Shown here one piece after another: positions 36,136 through 45,511 of a stretch of 64,000 nucleotides of DNA (within the stretch, counting starts at the first letter, position 1; the number at the start of each line of letters is the position of its first letter). The position numbers and the translations under genes were made by a program. The notes beneath the pieces were generated by a model. It was not told the DNA's origin, ran no database searches, and saw only the letters and a list, made by a program, of their open reading frames with translations. The stretch spans positions 1 through 64,000 of the forward strand of contig NZ_AXAE01000027.1 in assembly GCF_000472705.1 (NCBI RefSeq). The letters run 5' to 3'. The stretch comes from Mesorhizobium erdmanii USDA 3471. Lineage in GTDB: Bacteria > Pseudomonadota > Alphaproteobacteria > Rhizobiales > Rhizobiaceae.

Positions 36136-38220
36136 TCACTCGCGGACATCCTGGACCCAGCTTCTGGGGTGGCCGTCGACGCGGAACTGGAAGATAAAAT
36201 AGGGCGGAATGCAGGTGCCTTCGCCAGGTTTGGCTTCGGGCAGATCATCGTAGCCGGCGGTGCAGATATAATCCTCGCGGCAGGGATGCGCCTTGTCGCA
36301 GGCGCGCAGGCCGGCGGTCTTGGTGAATTCCCTTGTGCAGAATTTGTGGTCCTTGCCGGACGCGATGCAGTCGTTGAAACCGGTCTTGGCTAGCCGGCCG
36401 CAGGTCGCTTCGTCGGGAAGCTTGTCGCAGGTCGCCTTGCGCAGCATGCCGCCGGGAAAGCCGCCGGTCTTCTGTTCGGGGTTGTCGTAGCGCTGGCGCG
36501 CCGCGCCGTAACCAGCGATCTTGACCACCGGCTTCTTGTCACGCGCCGGGTCTATGGCGCAGGCCTTGGCGGTGGCCGGCGACAGGCGGCAATACTGGTC
36601 GTTGCCCCATGTCGACATTTTGATCTCGCCGAACTCGACGGGATCGCCGACATCGGTGCCCTTCTCGCTGACGCAGGTGCCAAACCCCGGATGGATGGCG
36701 CTTTCGTGGACGCCGGCGCAGCGCAGGCCGACGCCGCAGGTCCAGTCCTTGAAGCTTGCGTCATCACCACGATAACAGATCGATCCCCAGCCATTGTAAA
36801 GGTCGGTGCCTTTCAGTGCCTCGGCGTATTTCCGGTCCGGGCGGGCGGCGAAACCTCTGGTGAAATCGGGATGGTCGCCGGCGGCGAATTCTTCGACGAT
36901 GGCGCGGCGGCGCGGCAGGTCGGCAAAGAACACCGCCGAGCCCGGCACGAAGACGGCGTTGCGGCGCGGCTCGCTGGCCGGGTCGGCACCGGTGTAGTGG
37001 AAGCCGGCAATGCCATGCGTCTGATGGCAGCCTGTGCAGCTCATCTCGTTCAGCCGCAAATCGAAGCCGGCCACCGACTTGATGGTGGCGAGCGTGTTGC
37101 CCCTGGCGACGTAATCCTTCAGCGCCTTGTCGATGTCGGCATCGTCGACCAGCCCGTAGACGATGTTGTTCTGCGAACGGCTCAAGCCGCCGGGCGCGAC
37201 GGAAACGGCGCTCTTGGCCAGGAATTTTTCGTCGATGACCAGCCGGCCGTGGTCCAGATCGTAGATGTTGCGGTCGGTGAGCAGCCATTTGGCGAAGGAA
37301 GGCTTGTCGGCCAGCACGGTGGCGCGGTCGATCTGGTTCTCCATCCTGGATTCATAAAAACCCGAGGTCCCCGGATCCCATTTGAAGATCTTCAGAAGAT
37401 ATTCGGCATGGCCGCCGAAATCGCGCCGCGTCGAGGCCGACAGCCTGAGCACCTGCATGTTGAGCTCGAGCCGCATGATCTGCGAGGAATTGAGCATGGC
37501 GCCCGACAGCGGCCCTTCGTCGGACCGCAGCCAGGCGGCCAACTGCTCGGGCGGCAGGTCCTTTTGGCCGGCGGCAAGCCAGCGCTTGGCGACCTCGGCG
37601 CATGACACGTCGGTGGCGCTGGGCAAATCCTTCGCGGCGCGCGCCTGCGCCCGTCCAGGCTTGGCATTGAACACCAGGCTCATGGTCAGCGGCAGGCGCG
37701 AAGAGATGCGCTGCCCAGTCTTCCCCCCGATTGGCTTGCCCTTGGCCGGCTTTTCGGCAACCGAATAGTGGAAACGATAGATCAGCCTGATCTCGCCGCA
37801 TTCGGTGTGGCCGAGATAGCCGCGATCCATGCGGTTGACGACGCCGGTCAGGTCGAGCGTCGAGCCGTCGTCATCGATGTATTTCGGGTTGAATTTCTGG
37901 CTGGTGTCACTGGATTTGGCCATGGCGGCGACATAGGGGTCCGGGCTGGTCTTCGGCTCGTCCGATATCTCCTGCTTGACCGTGTCGCGCACCGTGGCCA
38001 GCGCCGGCACGGAAAACAGGCCGCGATTGTCGACGTCGCGGGTGAGGCCGAGTGCGGGTCCGAGCAGCCGGCTGATCGACAGGCCGCCGCGCTCCAATGC
38101 CTGCAAGGTAGCAGGGTCGGTGACGGCGACGCTGGAATCGAGCGTCACGGCGCCAGCCGGCCAGATGCCGAGGCAAGTCAACGCCATCAGCAAAAGCAGG
38201 AATTGGCCGATGATCCGCAA
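36136..38220 (-). CDS. Large exported cysteine-rich protein with one haem-binding motif
   Basis: The protein of about 694 residues has a signal peptide at the N-terminus (LLLLMALTCLGIWPAGA). A single CxxCH (SCTGCHQTHG, about residue 393) is the covalent haem signature of c-type cytochromes. At least 14 more cysteines lie between it and the C-terminus, which suggests several disulfides in the periplasm. The rest is unlike cytochromes I know. The start is uncertain: TTG at 38220 gives the signal peptide a good n-region; the first ATG in this region (MALT) would cut it. Function unknown; possibly a periplasmic redox enzyme. Confidence 0.65.
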   Translation of the reverse strand: MRIIGQFLLLLMALTCLGIWPAGAVTLDSSVAVTDPATLQALERGGLSISRLLGPALGLTRDVDNRGLFSVPALATVRDTVKQEISDEPKTSPDPYVAAMAKSSDTSQKFNPKYIDDDGSTLDLTGVVNRMDRGYLGHTECGEIRLIYRFHYSVAEKPAKGKPIGGKTGQRISSRLPLTMSLVFNAKPGRAQARAAKDLPSATDVSCAEVAKRWLAAGQKDLPPEQLAAWLRSDEGPLSGAMLNSSQIMRLELNMQVLRLSASTRRDFGGHAEYLLKIFKWDPGTSGFYESRMENQIDRATVLADKPSFAKWLLTDRNIYDLDHGRLVIDEKFLAKSAVSVAPGGLSRSQNNIVYGLVDDADIDKALKDYVARGNTLATIKSVAGFDLRLNEMSCTGCHQTHGIAGFHYTGADPASEPRRNAVFVPGSAVFFADLPRRRAIVEEFAAGDHPDFTRGFAARPDRKYAEALKGTDLYNGWGSICYRGDDASFKDWTCGVGLRCAGVHESAIHPGFGTCVSEKGTDVGDPVEFGEIKMSTWGNDQYCRLSPATAKACAIDPARDKKPVVKIAGYGAARQRYDNPEQKTGGFPGGMLRKATCDKLPDEATCGRLAKTGFNDCIASGKDHKFCTREFTKTAGLRACDKAHPCREDYICTAGYDDLPEAKPGEGTCIPPYFIFQFRVDGHPRSWVQDVRE

Positions 38221-38403
38221 GCGCCCCTCGCATTCTTCCGCTATGCCTGATGCTACAGGCCTTCCCGAGGATCGGAAAGCTGCCACTTCGCAACCGTGGC
38301 GGCCGCGAAAAATGCTGTGACTTGGCGCAACCATTGCGATAATTGTTTGTTGGGTTGAGCCGGCTTGCCGGAGCAACGAGGAAGTTTGTCACGGGGAGTT
38401 GCC

Positions 38404-39324
38404 ATGCTCTGGAGAGGCCGTCGTCAGAGTGACAATATCGAGGACGACCGCAGCGACGGCGGTGGTGGCGGTATCGGTGGCGGCGGCGGCGGCTTCCAAC
38501 TCCCGATCGGCGGCCGTACCGGCGGCGGCAGCATCCTCCTGGTCATCCTGGTGGTGATCGCCGGCTGGTATTTCGGCTTCGATCCCTCGGCGATCCTGGG
38601 CGGCGGCGATGGCGGCCTGCTGCCGGGCGGCGGTGGCCAGATCACCGACAACGGCGGCGGCCAGGACAGCGGCACGGCGCCCGCCAATGACGAGATGAAG
38701 CAGTTCGTCGCGACAGTGCTCGCCGAGACCGAGGACACCTGGACCGGCATCTTCAAGTCGCAAGGGCTGACCTATGAAGACCCGAAGCTGGTGCTGTTTT
38801 CCGGCCAGGTCCGTTCGGCTTGCGGCTTTGCTTCCGCCGCGGCCGGGCCGTTCTATTGCCCTGGCGACCACAAGGTCTATCTCGACATGACCTTCTTCCA
38901 GCAGCTCGACCAGCAGTTCGGCGCTTCCGGTGAATTCGCCCGCGCCTATGTCATCGCGCATGAAGTCGGCCACCACGTACAGAACCTTACCGGCATCATG
39001 GGCAAGTTCAACCAGATGCGGCAAGGCATGAGCGAAGCCGACGCCAACCAGCTGTCGGTGCGCATCGAGCTGCAGGCGGACTGCTTTGCCGGCGTGTGGG
39101 CGCATTACACCGCGCAGAAGGGCATATTGGAACAGGGCGACATCGAAAGCGCGCTGAACGCCGCCAAGCAGATCGGCGACGACACTCTGCAGAAGAAGAC
39201 GCAGGGCTATGTCGTGCCGGAAAGCTTCAACCACGGCACCTCGCAGCAGCGGCAGACCTGGCTGGCGCGCGGCTACAAGAGCGGCAAGCTGTCGGATTGC
39301 AACACGATGAGCGGCCCGCTGTAA
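38404..39324 (+). CDS. YpfJ-type neutral zinc metallopeptidase
   Basis: The 306-residue protein has the zinc motif HEVGHH (about residues 183-188) in a domain of the YpfJ family. It has a single N-terminal membrane segment (ILLVILVVIAGWYFGF) after a glycine-rich stretch, so it is anchored in the inner membrane. Substrate unknown. Glycine-rich runs either side of the membrane segment are a family trait. The ATG at 38404 is divergent from the large cysteine-rich gene. Confidence 0.9.
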   Translation: MLWRGRRQSDNIEDDRSDGGGGGIGGGGGGFQLPIGGRTGGGSILLVILVVIAGWYFGFDPSAILGGGDGGLLPGGGGQITDNGGGQDSGTAPANDEMKQFVATVLAETEDTWTGIFKSQGLTYEDPKLVLFSGQVRSACGFASAAAGPFYCPGDHKVYLDMTFFQQLDQQFGASGEFARAYVIAHEVGHHVQNLTGIMGKFNQMRQGMSEADANQLSVRIELQADCFAGVWAHYTAQKGILEQGDIESALNAAKQIGDDTLQKKTQGYVVPESFNHGTSQQRQTWLARGYKSGKLSDCNTMSGPL

Positions 39325-39344
39325 GCACTTGTTTCACGGCATTG

Positions 39345-39370
39345 CCCCGACGGTGAAGACACCGTCAGGG
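39345..39370 (+). terminator. Hairpin after the metallopeptidase gene
   Basis: GACGGTG (39349-39355) pairs with CACCGTC (39360-39366), with flanking CCC and GGG able to extend the stem past a bulge. No U-tract follows, so termination is uncertain. Confidence 0.4.
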
Positions 39371-39477
39371 AGAGTCAGGATCGACGATTCCTGGCTGTTC
39401 TTGCATTGTTCCTTTTGGCGCGCTGGCCTATAAGGTGCGTCCGCCTGCGCCCGGGCAGCCTGAGGAGCCTGACCATC

Positions 39478-40743
39478 ATGATCGACCCCAAAACCGCCAG
39501 GCGGGGCCTCGCGCTGGTTTTCACCACACTGCTGCTCGATATCATCGGCTTCGGCATGATCATGCCGGTGCTGCCGGCCTATCTCAGGGAATTGACCGGC
39601 GTCGGCATCAGCGGTGCGGCCATCGAGGGCGGCTGGCTGTTCTTCGTCTATGCGGCCATGCGGTTCTTCTTCGCGCCGATCATGGGCGGCCTGAGCGACC
39701 GCTTCGGGCGGCGACCGATCCTGCTCGCCTCGGTGCTGACCTTCTCCATCGACAACCTGATCTGCGCCATTGCCTGGTCCTATCCGATGCTGTTCATCGG
39801 GCGGGTGCTGGCCGGCATTTCGGGCGCCAGCTATTCGACGACATCGGCCTTCATCGCCGACATCTCCAACGACGAGAACCGGGCCAAGAATTTCGGCCTG
39901 CTCGGCATAGCCTTCGGCGTCGGCTTCGTCATCGGGCCGGTGCTGGGCGGCTTGCTCGGCACGTTCGGACCGCGCGTGCCGTTCTTTTTCGCCGCCGGGC
40001 TCGCCTTCGTCAATTTCCTGATTGCGATGTTTTTCCTGCCCGAAACGCTCGATGAAAAGCATCGCCGCCGGTTCGAGTGGAAACGCGCCAACCCCGTCGG
40101 CACGCTTTTGCAAATGCGCCAGTACCAGGGCATTGGCTGGATCGGGCTGGTTTTCTTCCTGATGACGCTCGGCCATATGATGTATCCGGCGGTGTGGTCG
40201 TTCGTCTCCAACTACCGCTATGGCTGGAGCGAGCAGCAGATCGGTTTCTCGCTCGGCGCCTTCGGCCTGTGCGGCGCGATCGTCATGGGCACGGTGCTGC
40301 CGCGCGTCATCCCCAGGCTCGGCGAGTGGCGGACGGCGGTTATCGGCCTGACCTTCACGGCGGCCAGCGCCTTCGGCTACGCCTTCGCCTCGCAGGGATG
40401 GATGATCTATGCGGTGATCGTCGTCGGTTGCCTGGAAGCGCTGGCCGATCCGCCGCTGAGGAGCCTCGCCGCCGCCAAGGTTCCGCCGTCGGCGCAAGGC
40501 GAGCTGCAGGGCGCGATGACCTCGATCTTCTCGATCACCTCGATCATCACGCCGCTGCTTTATACGGCGATCTTTTCCTGGTTCACCGGGCCAAGCGCGC
40601 CGGTGACCTTCGGCGGCGCGCCCTATCTGGTCGGCGCATGCTTCCTGGTGCTGGCGGTCATCGTCTTCGTCACCAAGGTGGCGAGACCGGCCATGGCCAG
40701 GAATGTCGGCACCGACGTTGCGGGAGATGGAGCGCGGATATGA
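39478..40743 (+). CDS. MFS efflux transporter, TetA-like
   Basis: The 421-residue, 12-helix protein opens with LLDIIGFGMIMPVLPAYL, a signature of the TetA/class B tetracycline and related efflux pumps. GGLSDRFGRRPI is the loop 2-3 motif. It exports drugs or metabolites against protons. The start at 39478 has GAGGAG nearby. The stop overlaps the ATG of the next gene (ATGA). Confidence 0.88.
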   Translation: MIDPKTARRGLALVFTTLLLDIIGFGMIMPVLPAYLRELTGVGISGAAIEGGWLFFVYAAMRFFFAPIMGGLSDRFGRRPILLASVLTFSIDNLICAIAWSYPMLFIGRVLAGISGASYSTTSAFIADISNDENRAKNFGLLGIAFGVGFVIGPVLGGLLGTFGPRVPFFFAAGLAFVNFLIAMFFLPETLDEKHRRRFEWKRANPVGTLLQMRQYQGIGWIGLVFFLMTLGHMMYPAVWSFVSNYRYGWSEQQIGFSLGAFGLCGAIVMGTVLPRVIPRLGEWRTAVIGLTFTAASAFGYAFASQGWMIYAVIVVGCLEALADPPLRSLAAAKVPPSAQGELQGAMTSIFSITSIITPLLYTAIFSWFTGPSAPVTFGGAPYLVGACFLVLAVIVFVTKVARPAMARNVGTDVAGDGARI

Positions 40744-41660
40744 GCCATGACAGCCGGATCGCACTGACCCGGGACGGGGTGTCTCTGTCGCGGCTGGTCT
40801 TCGGCGCGTGGCGCCTGCTCGACGGCGGTGCGCGCCCGGATGCCGATCAGGTCGCCCGGCTGATCGGCAGCGCCGTCGATCTAGGCCTGACCAGTTTCGA
40901 CCATGCCGACATCTATGGGAATTACGAAGTGGAGGCGGCGTTCGGCGCCGGGCTGTCGCGCTGGGCGGGCAAGCGCGAGGAGATCGAGCTGATCTCGAAA
41001 TGCGACATCCTGCTGGCCTCGGCCAACCGGCCGCAAAACCGGCTGAAGCACTACGACACCAGCGCCGCCCACATAGCCGCTTCGGTCGACCGTTCGCTTG
41101 GCAATCTCGGCACCGACTATCTCGACGTGTTTCTGCTGCACCGGCCGGACCCGCTGATGGATGCCGACGAGACGGCGGCGGCATTGGCTGGGCTGGTCAA
41201 GGCGGGCAAGGTCAGGGCTGTCGGCGGTTCCAATTTCACCCCGTCGCAATTCGATCTGCTCGCCTCGCGCATGCCGTTTGCGCTTGCCACCAACCAGATC
41301 GAGATGTCGGTGCTCAAGACATCCGTTCTGACCGACGGCAGCCTCGATCATGCGCAGCGCCTTGGCTATGCGCCGATGATCTGGTCGCCGCTCGGCGGCG
41401 GCTCGCTGTTCACGGGCATGGAGGCGCGGGAAGCGCGGGTGCGGGCAGCGCTGGCGGCTGTCGCCGCCGAAATCGGTGCCGGCGATCTCGCCACCGTCGC
41501 CATCGCCTGGCTGCTGCGCCATCCGGCCCGACTGGTGCCGGTGCTCGGGTCGATGAAGCCGGAACGGCTGGCAGCCATGGTCAAGGCGCTGGAGATCAGC
41601 CTCGACCGCCAGCAATGGTTCGCCATATTGGAGGCCAGCGAAGGCCGGCCGGTGGCGTGA
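40740..41660 (+). CDS. Aldo/keto reductase, YdhF-like
   Basis: The 306-residue AKR-fold enzyme has the catalytic tetrad visible: aspartate and tyrosine in FDHADIYGN, lysine in LISKCDI and histidine in FLLHRPDP. It uses NADPH to reduce carbonyls; substrate unknown. Translation is coupled to the MFS gene (ATGA at 40740). Pump and reductase likely share a detoxification task. Confidence 0.9.
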   Translation: MSHDSRIALTRDGVSLSRLVFGAWRLLDGGARPDADQVARLIGSAVDLGLTSFDHADIYGNYEVEAAFGAGLSRWAGKREEIELISKCDILLASANRPQNRLKHYDTSAAHIAASVDRSLGNLGTDYLDVFLLHRPDPLMDADETAAALAGLVKAGKVRAVGGSNFTPSQFDLLASRMPFALATNQIEMSVLKTSVLTDGSLDHAQRLGYAPMIWSPLGGGSLFTGMEAREARVRAALAAVAAEIGAGDLATVAIAWLLRHPARLVPVLGSMKPERLAAMVKALEISLDRQQWFAILEASEGRPVA

Positions 41661-41669
41661 GGGTGGGGC

Positions 41670-42053
41670 TTAGGATTCAATCCACTCGGCGGGGACATCC
41701 AACGCCTTTGCTAGCATCGCGCTGGTCTGTGCCGATGGCTTGCGGCGATTGGATTCGAGGTCCGACAGGAAGCCCTGGCTTACCCCAATGGCACCGGCCA
41801 ATTCTGCTTGTGTCAGCTTGCGCCAGTTGCGCAGCGCCTTGAGCCGGCTGGAACCCTGCAAAATATCCATGGTTACGTCAGCGGGCAGGGCCTTTTCGGC
41901 TTTGAATTCGGCCTTGCGCTCGTCGTAAATCGCAACATCCGCCGCGTCTTCGAGGGCTTCTTCGGCCGCATGCAGCAATGCCTCGTAGTCAGCCTTTGGG
42001 ATGACGACCAGTTCTTCGCCGGTTGAGGTCTTTATGATTTGAGGGGCGTTCAT
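41670..42053 (-). CDS. XRE-family antitoxin (HTH type)
   Basis: The 127-residue protein has two parts. The N-terminal about 60 residues (IIKTSTGEELVVIPKADYEALL) look like Phd/YefM-type antitoxins. The C-terminal part is a clear helix-turn-helix (LTQAELAGAIGVSQGFLSDLESNRRKPS). Coming directly after a RelE-like toxin, it is the antitoxin and autorepressor of that locus. The start at 42053 is 11 bases after the toxin stop. A dyad upstream of the toxin (42336) is the likely operator. Confidence 0.85.
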   Translation of the reverse strand: MNAPQIIKTSTGEELVVIPKADYEALLHAAEEALEDAADVAIYDERKAEFKAEKALPADVTMDILQGSSRLKALRNWRKLTQAELAGAIGVSQGFLSDLESNRRKPSAQTSAMLAKALDVPAEWIES

Positions 42054-42064
42054 GATGCTCTGTC

Positions 42065-42315
42065 CTATGGCCGACTGTAAGTCGTCGTCTCACGCTTGCC
42101 GATGTAGATCGCAAGGATGGTGGCGCGATCTTCATCGAATATGACGCGGTAGCGGCCGATCCGCAGCCTGTAGCCGTCCCTGCCGGAAAGACGCTTTACA
42201 TCTCCAGGCCGGTGACAGCGTAAGCGATCAAACCTTCGGAGACCTGCTCGCGGATATCAGCGGGCAGGTTGTCGAGATCGCGAGCCGCCGATACCGAAAG
42301 GATGATTGTCTTCAC
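42065..42315 (-). pseudogene. RelE/HigB-type toxin, frameshifted
   Basis: Two frames join to give one RelE-fold toxin of about 83 residues. From the GTG at 42315 the first frame reads through ARDLDNLPADIREQVSEGLI and ends at a stop soon after AYAVTG. The next frame resumes with GDVKRLSGRDGYRLRIGRYR and continues VIFDEDRATILAIYIGKR to the TAG at 42065. The length of 251 bases is one short of a whole number of codons, so one base is missing. The loss falls just before the conserved catalytic and RNA-binding part, so the product is dead unless the shift is a sequencing error or programmed. Confidence 0.8.
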
Positions 42316-42335
42316 GAAGGGCAATATCGCAAATT

Positions 42336-42357
42336 TATCGCTTCGAGTTAAGCGATA
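42336..42357. promoter_or_regulatory. Operator-like dyad of the toxin-antitoxin locus
   Basis: TATCGCTT-N6-AAGCGATA is a perfect dyad, 21 bases before the toxin start. An outer pair, AATATCGC (42323) and GCGATATT (42352), overlaps it. This is what an autorepressing HTH antitoxin would bind. Confidence 0.7.
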
Positions 42358-42384
42358 TTATCGCCGGTCGTCCATTTTGTAGGA

Positions 42385-43590
42385 TCAGGCCCGCTCGGCC
42401 AGCAATTCCTCGCCGCGCTTTTCACGAATCAGGTTGACGAAGCGGCGGAACAGATAGTGCGAATCCTGCGGGCCGGGCGAGGCCTCAGGGTGATGCTGGA
42501 CCGAGAACACCGGACGGCCGGTGAGCGCGATGCCGCAGTTCGAGCCGTCGAACAGCGAGACGTGGGTTTCCTCGACGCCTTCGGGCAGCGAGTCGGCATC
42601 GACGGCAAAGCCGTGGTTCATCGAGACGATCTCGACCTTGCCGGTGGTGTGGTCCTTGACCGGATGGTTGGCGCCGTGATGGCCCTGGTGCATCTTGGCG
42701 GTCCTGCCGCCCAGCGCCAGCGCCAGCATCTGGTGGCCGAGGCAGATGCCGAACACCGGGATGTCGGTCTTCAGCAGATCCTGGATGACCGGTACGGCAT
42801 AGTCGCCGGTGGCCTCCGGGTCGCCGGGGCCATTGGACAGGAAGATGCCGTCCGGCTGCATGGCGAGGATTTCTTCCGAGCCGGTGTTGGCCGGAACCAC
42901 CGTCACCTTGGCGCCGAGACCGGCAAGCAGGCGCAAAATGTTGCGCTTGACGCCGTAGTCGATGGCGACGACGTGCATGGAAGGCTCGGCCTGTTCGCCA
43001 AAGCCTTCGTTCCAGACCCACGGCGTTTCGCGCCAGACCGAGGACTGGCCCGAGGTGACTTCCTTGGCAAGGTCGAGCCCGATCAGGCCCGACCACGCAG
43101 CGGCGCGGCTCTTCAAATCGTCGAGGTCGAAGACGCCGTCCGGTGCATGGGCGATGACGGCGTTGGGCATGCCTTTTTCGCGGATCAGCGCGGTGAGCGC
43201 CCGGGTGTCGATGCCGGAGAGCGCAACGATGCCGCGCTTCTTCAGCCACTGGTCGAGGTCGCCGGCGGCGCGGTAGTTGGACGGGTTGGTCACATCGGCC
43301 TTGAACACGGCGCCGACGGCACCGGCGCGCGCGGCGGGATTGAGGTCCTCGATGTCCTCGCCATTGGTGCCGATATTGCCGATATGCGGGAAGGTGAAGG
43401 TGACGATCTGGCCGGCATAGGAGGGATCGGTGAGGATTTCCTGGTAGCCGGTGAGCGCGGTGTTGAAGCAGACTTCGGCGACGGCTGAGCCGGTGGCGCC
43501 GAGGCCGCGACCTTCTATGACAGTCCCGTCGGCCAGTACCAGCAGGGCGGTTGGCTTTTCGGTTGCCCAAGGGGCGGTCATCTCGGCCAT
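42385..43590 (-). CDS. carA: Carbamoyl-phosphate synthase, small (glutaminase) subunit
   Basis: The 401-residue subunit has an N-terminal CPSase domain (GYQEILTDPSYAGQIV, FPHIGNIGTN) and a class I glutaminase domain. The nucleophile is in FGICLGHQ and the catalytic His-Glu is in HHPEASPGP. It strips ammonia from glutamine and hands it to CarB (encoded 18 kb away). Its start (43590) has AGGAG eight bases upstream. Confidence 0.97.
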   Translation of the reverse strand: MAEMTAPWATEKPTALLVLADGTVIEGRGLGATGSAVAEVCFNTALTGYQEILTDPSYAGQIVTFTFPHIGNIGTNGEDIEDLNPAARAGAVGAVFKADVTNPSNYRAAGDLDQWLKKRGIVALSGIDTRALTALIREKGMPNAVIAHAPDGVFDLDDLKSRAAAWSGLIGLDLAKEVTSGQSSVWRETPWVWNEGFGEQAEPSMHVVAIDYGVKRNILRLLAGLGAKVTVVPANTGSEEILAMQPDGIFLSNGPGDPEATGDYAVPVIQDLLKTDIPVFGICLGHQMLALALGGRTAKMHQGHHGANHPVKDHTTGKVEIVSMNHGFAVDADSLPEGVEETHVSLFDGSNCGIALTGRPVFSVQHHPEASPGPQDSHYLFRRFVNLIREKRGEELLAERA

Positions 43591-43864
43591 GGCGGCACTC
43601 CTATCGGGCCGCGCGTAGCAACCGACCCGGCGGGCGATCTGCGCGGCAAACGGCGCGAAGCGGCGCATTCGCGGCTTCCACGCAGTCAAGCTTCAGTTCA
43701 TGCAAGGCCCAGTACATAGGGGAAGGGGGCAGGGCGGTCAATGATCATGCGAAACGCGGCCGCGATTTATTTCATCAAGCAATATCATGGGCTTGCCCCG
43801 CCATATCAGGGTTTGCGTTGGCTTGGCGCCGGCGCTATTGTCCGCGCCGATCGAAGGAGAAAGC

Positions 43865-44317
43865 ATGATGCGCGCGAAAATCGCCGAATCCCTGAAGAGC
43901 GCGATGAAGGCGCAGGACAAGCACCGGCTGCCCACATTGCGGCTGATCCAGGCCGCCATTCATGATCGCGACATCGCCAATCGCGGCGCGGGTAAGGAGC
44001 CGGCCAGCGACGAGGAGATCCTGCAGATCCTGGCCAAGATGGTGAAGCAGCGCGAGGAATCGGCCAAGGCCTTCGAAGACGGCAAGCGGCCGGAACTGGC
44101 GGCGCAGGAGCGCGGCGAGATGGAGATCATCCGCGGCTTCCTGCCGACGCAACTCGACGATGCGGCGGTTACGGCCGCGGCGCGCGAAGCGATCGCGGCG
44201 ACGGGTGCCGCCAGCCAGAAAGACATGGGCAAGGTGATCGCCGCGCTGAAGCAGAAATATGCCGGCCAGATGGATTTCGGCAAGGCGAGCGGCATCGTCA
44301 AGGGTCTGCTGCAGTAG
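43865..44317 (+). CDS. GatB/YqeY-domain protein
   Basis: The 150-residue protein is a YqeY family member: a helical tail domain related to the C-terminus of GatB, known to bind tRNA. LPTLRLIQAAIHDRDI, EIIRGFLPTQL and MGKVIAALKQKYAG are family blocks. Function outside amidotransferase is not settled. A GAAGGAGAAAG site precedes two adjacent ATGs. Divergent from carA. Confidence 0.9.
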   Translation: MMRAKIAESLKSAMKAQDKHRLPTLRLIQAAIHDRDIANRGAGKEPASDEEILQILAKMVKQREESAKAFEDGKRPELAAQERGEMEIIRGFLPTQLDDAAVTAAAREAIAATGAASQKDMGKVIAALKQKYAGQMDFGKASGIVKGLLQ

Positions 44318-44512
44318 GCACAGTGCCTATCGCCGGGCTGCCTGCCGCCGGCCGGAGATTGCCACCGTCACTTGTCGCCGCCTTGATCCAGCCGGCTTTC
44401 GCCTATCCCTGCGACGACGATACCGGCGATGCGCAACGCATGGCAGCCTTGCTTCGAGTTCCTGCGCTAAGCCGGCGCTAGATTCCATGGATCGACCAGT
44501 GGTCGGGCCGCC

Positions 44513-45511
44513 TCACGGCCCGTTGCAGATCGGCAGCGGCTGCGCGGGCGGTGCCGGATGATCCTTCTTGTACTGGGCGATGATTGGCTCGAGGACTTTT
44601 TGCGGCCAGAATTTCGGCGCGCCGATTTCCTTAAGGCAGGACGCATTCCAATAGGGTGCCTCGCCGGACGGCGAATGGTTTTTTGCCGCCTGCGCGACGG
44701 CGGCGATGTCGCGTGATTCCGGGTAGATGTAGAGGGTGGTCGGGTTGCCCTTGACCATGGAGATGAGCTGCTGCGCATCGGTCGGCGACCAGCTGGTGCA
44801 GCCATTGCTGCGGCCGCCGGCATATTCCACCAGCTTGCCGAACGGCACCATGCCATCATGGTCGGCGTAGGAATTGGTCGGGCTTTTGCGCATGCACATG
44901 GTGCGCAGCACCTGCGCCGCGTGGCCGCCGATCACGCGTTGCCTGGCATTGGCGGCTTCGCCCTCGCCGTCGAACTGGATGAAGGTTCGCACGAAGGCCG
45001 CGTCCTGTTTGGCGGCGGTCCGATAGAAGCCCTTGAACGAGGTCTTGGCTTCGCCAGTCATATAGGCGCCGCCGGCGGTCAATTCCGAATCCATGGCATT
45101 GCCGAAGTTCTTGGCGCACCGCCTGCCGTTTGAAAAATCGGCGGTGCCTTTCAGGTTCTTGCCACCGCCATGACCCGACGAGATGGCGCGAAACGACTGG
45201 CTGGCCTCGCAGACGACATAATACCGGCGGCCCAGCACGCCATTGCCGAGGTCGCCAGGACGGGTGGCGTCCATGGCGAAATAACAGGGGTTGCTGACCG
45301 CGCCCTGCGCGACCTTTTTCAGGTAGAGCGCGCGGGCCCGCTCCAGCACCACCTGGGAGATCTGGCCGTCACTGTCGCCGACATGCGCCTGCAGCCAGGC
45401 CGGAATGGCCGACGGCGCGGCAATGGACCGGCCCGCCGCGGTCAGGGCAATGACGATGACGAGAAGGCTGAGGGTAACGACAATACCCAAGGGGACAGAT
45501 CTCAACCGCAC
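44513..45511 (-). CDS. L,D-transpeptidase-like exported protein (YkuD_2 type)
   Basis: The 332-residue protein has an N-terminal signal or anchor segment (IVVTLSLLVIVIALTAAG). Its core has a histidine in RVIGGHAAQV and, about 35 residues later, GGRSNGCTSW, matching the His...GRSxGC pattern of the YkuD_2 murein L,D-transpeptidase group. It would cross-link or trim peptidoglycan in the periplasm. Extra cysteines are present. The GTG at 45511 starts a proper leader. Confidence 0.65.
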   Translation of the reverse strand: MRLRSVPLGIVVTLSLLVIVIALTAAGRSIAAPSAIPAWLQAHVGDSDGQISQVVLERARALYLKKVAQGAVSNPCYFAMDATRPGDLGNGVLGRRYYVVCEASQSFRAISSGHGGGKNLKGTADFSNGRRCAKNFGNAMDSELTAGGAYMTGEAKTSFKGFYRTAAKQDAAFVRTFIQFDGEGEAANARQRVIGGHAAQVLRTMCMRKSPTNSYADHDGMVPFGKLVEYAGGRSNGCTSWSPTDAQQLISMVKGNPTTLYIYPESRDIAAVAQAAKNHSPSGEAPYWNASCLKEIGAPKFWPQKVLEPIIAQYKKDHPAPPAQPLPICNGP

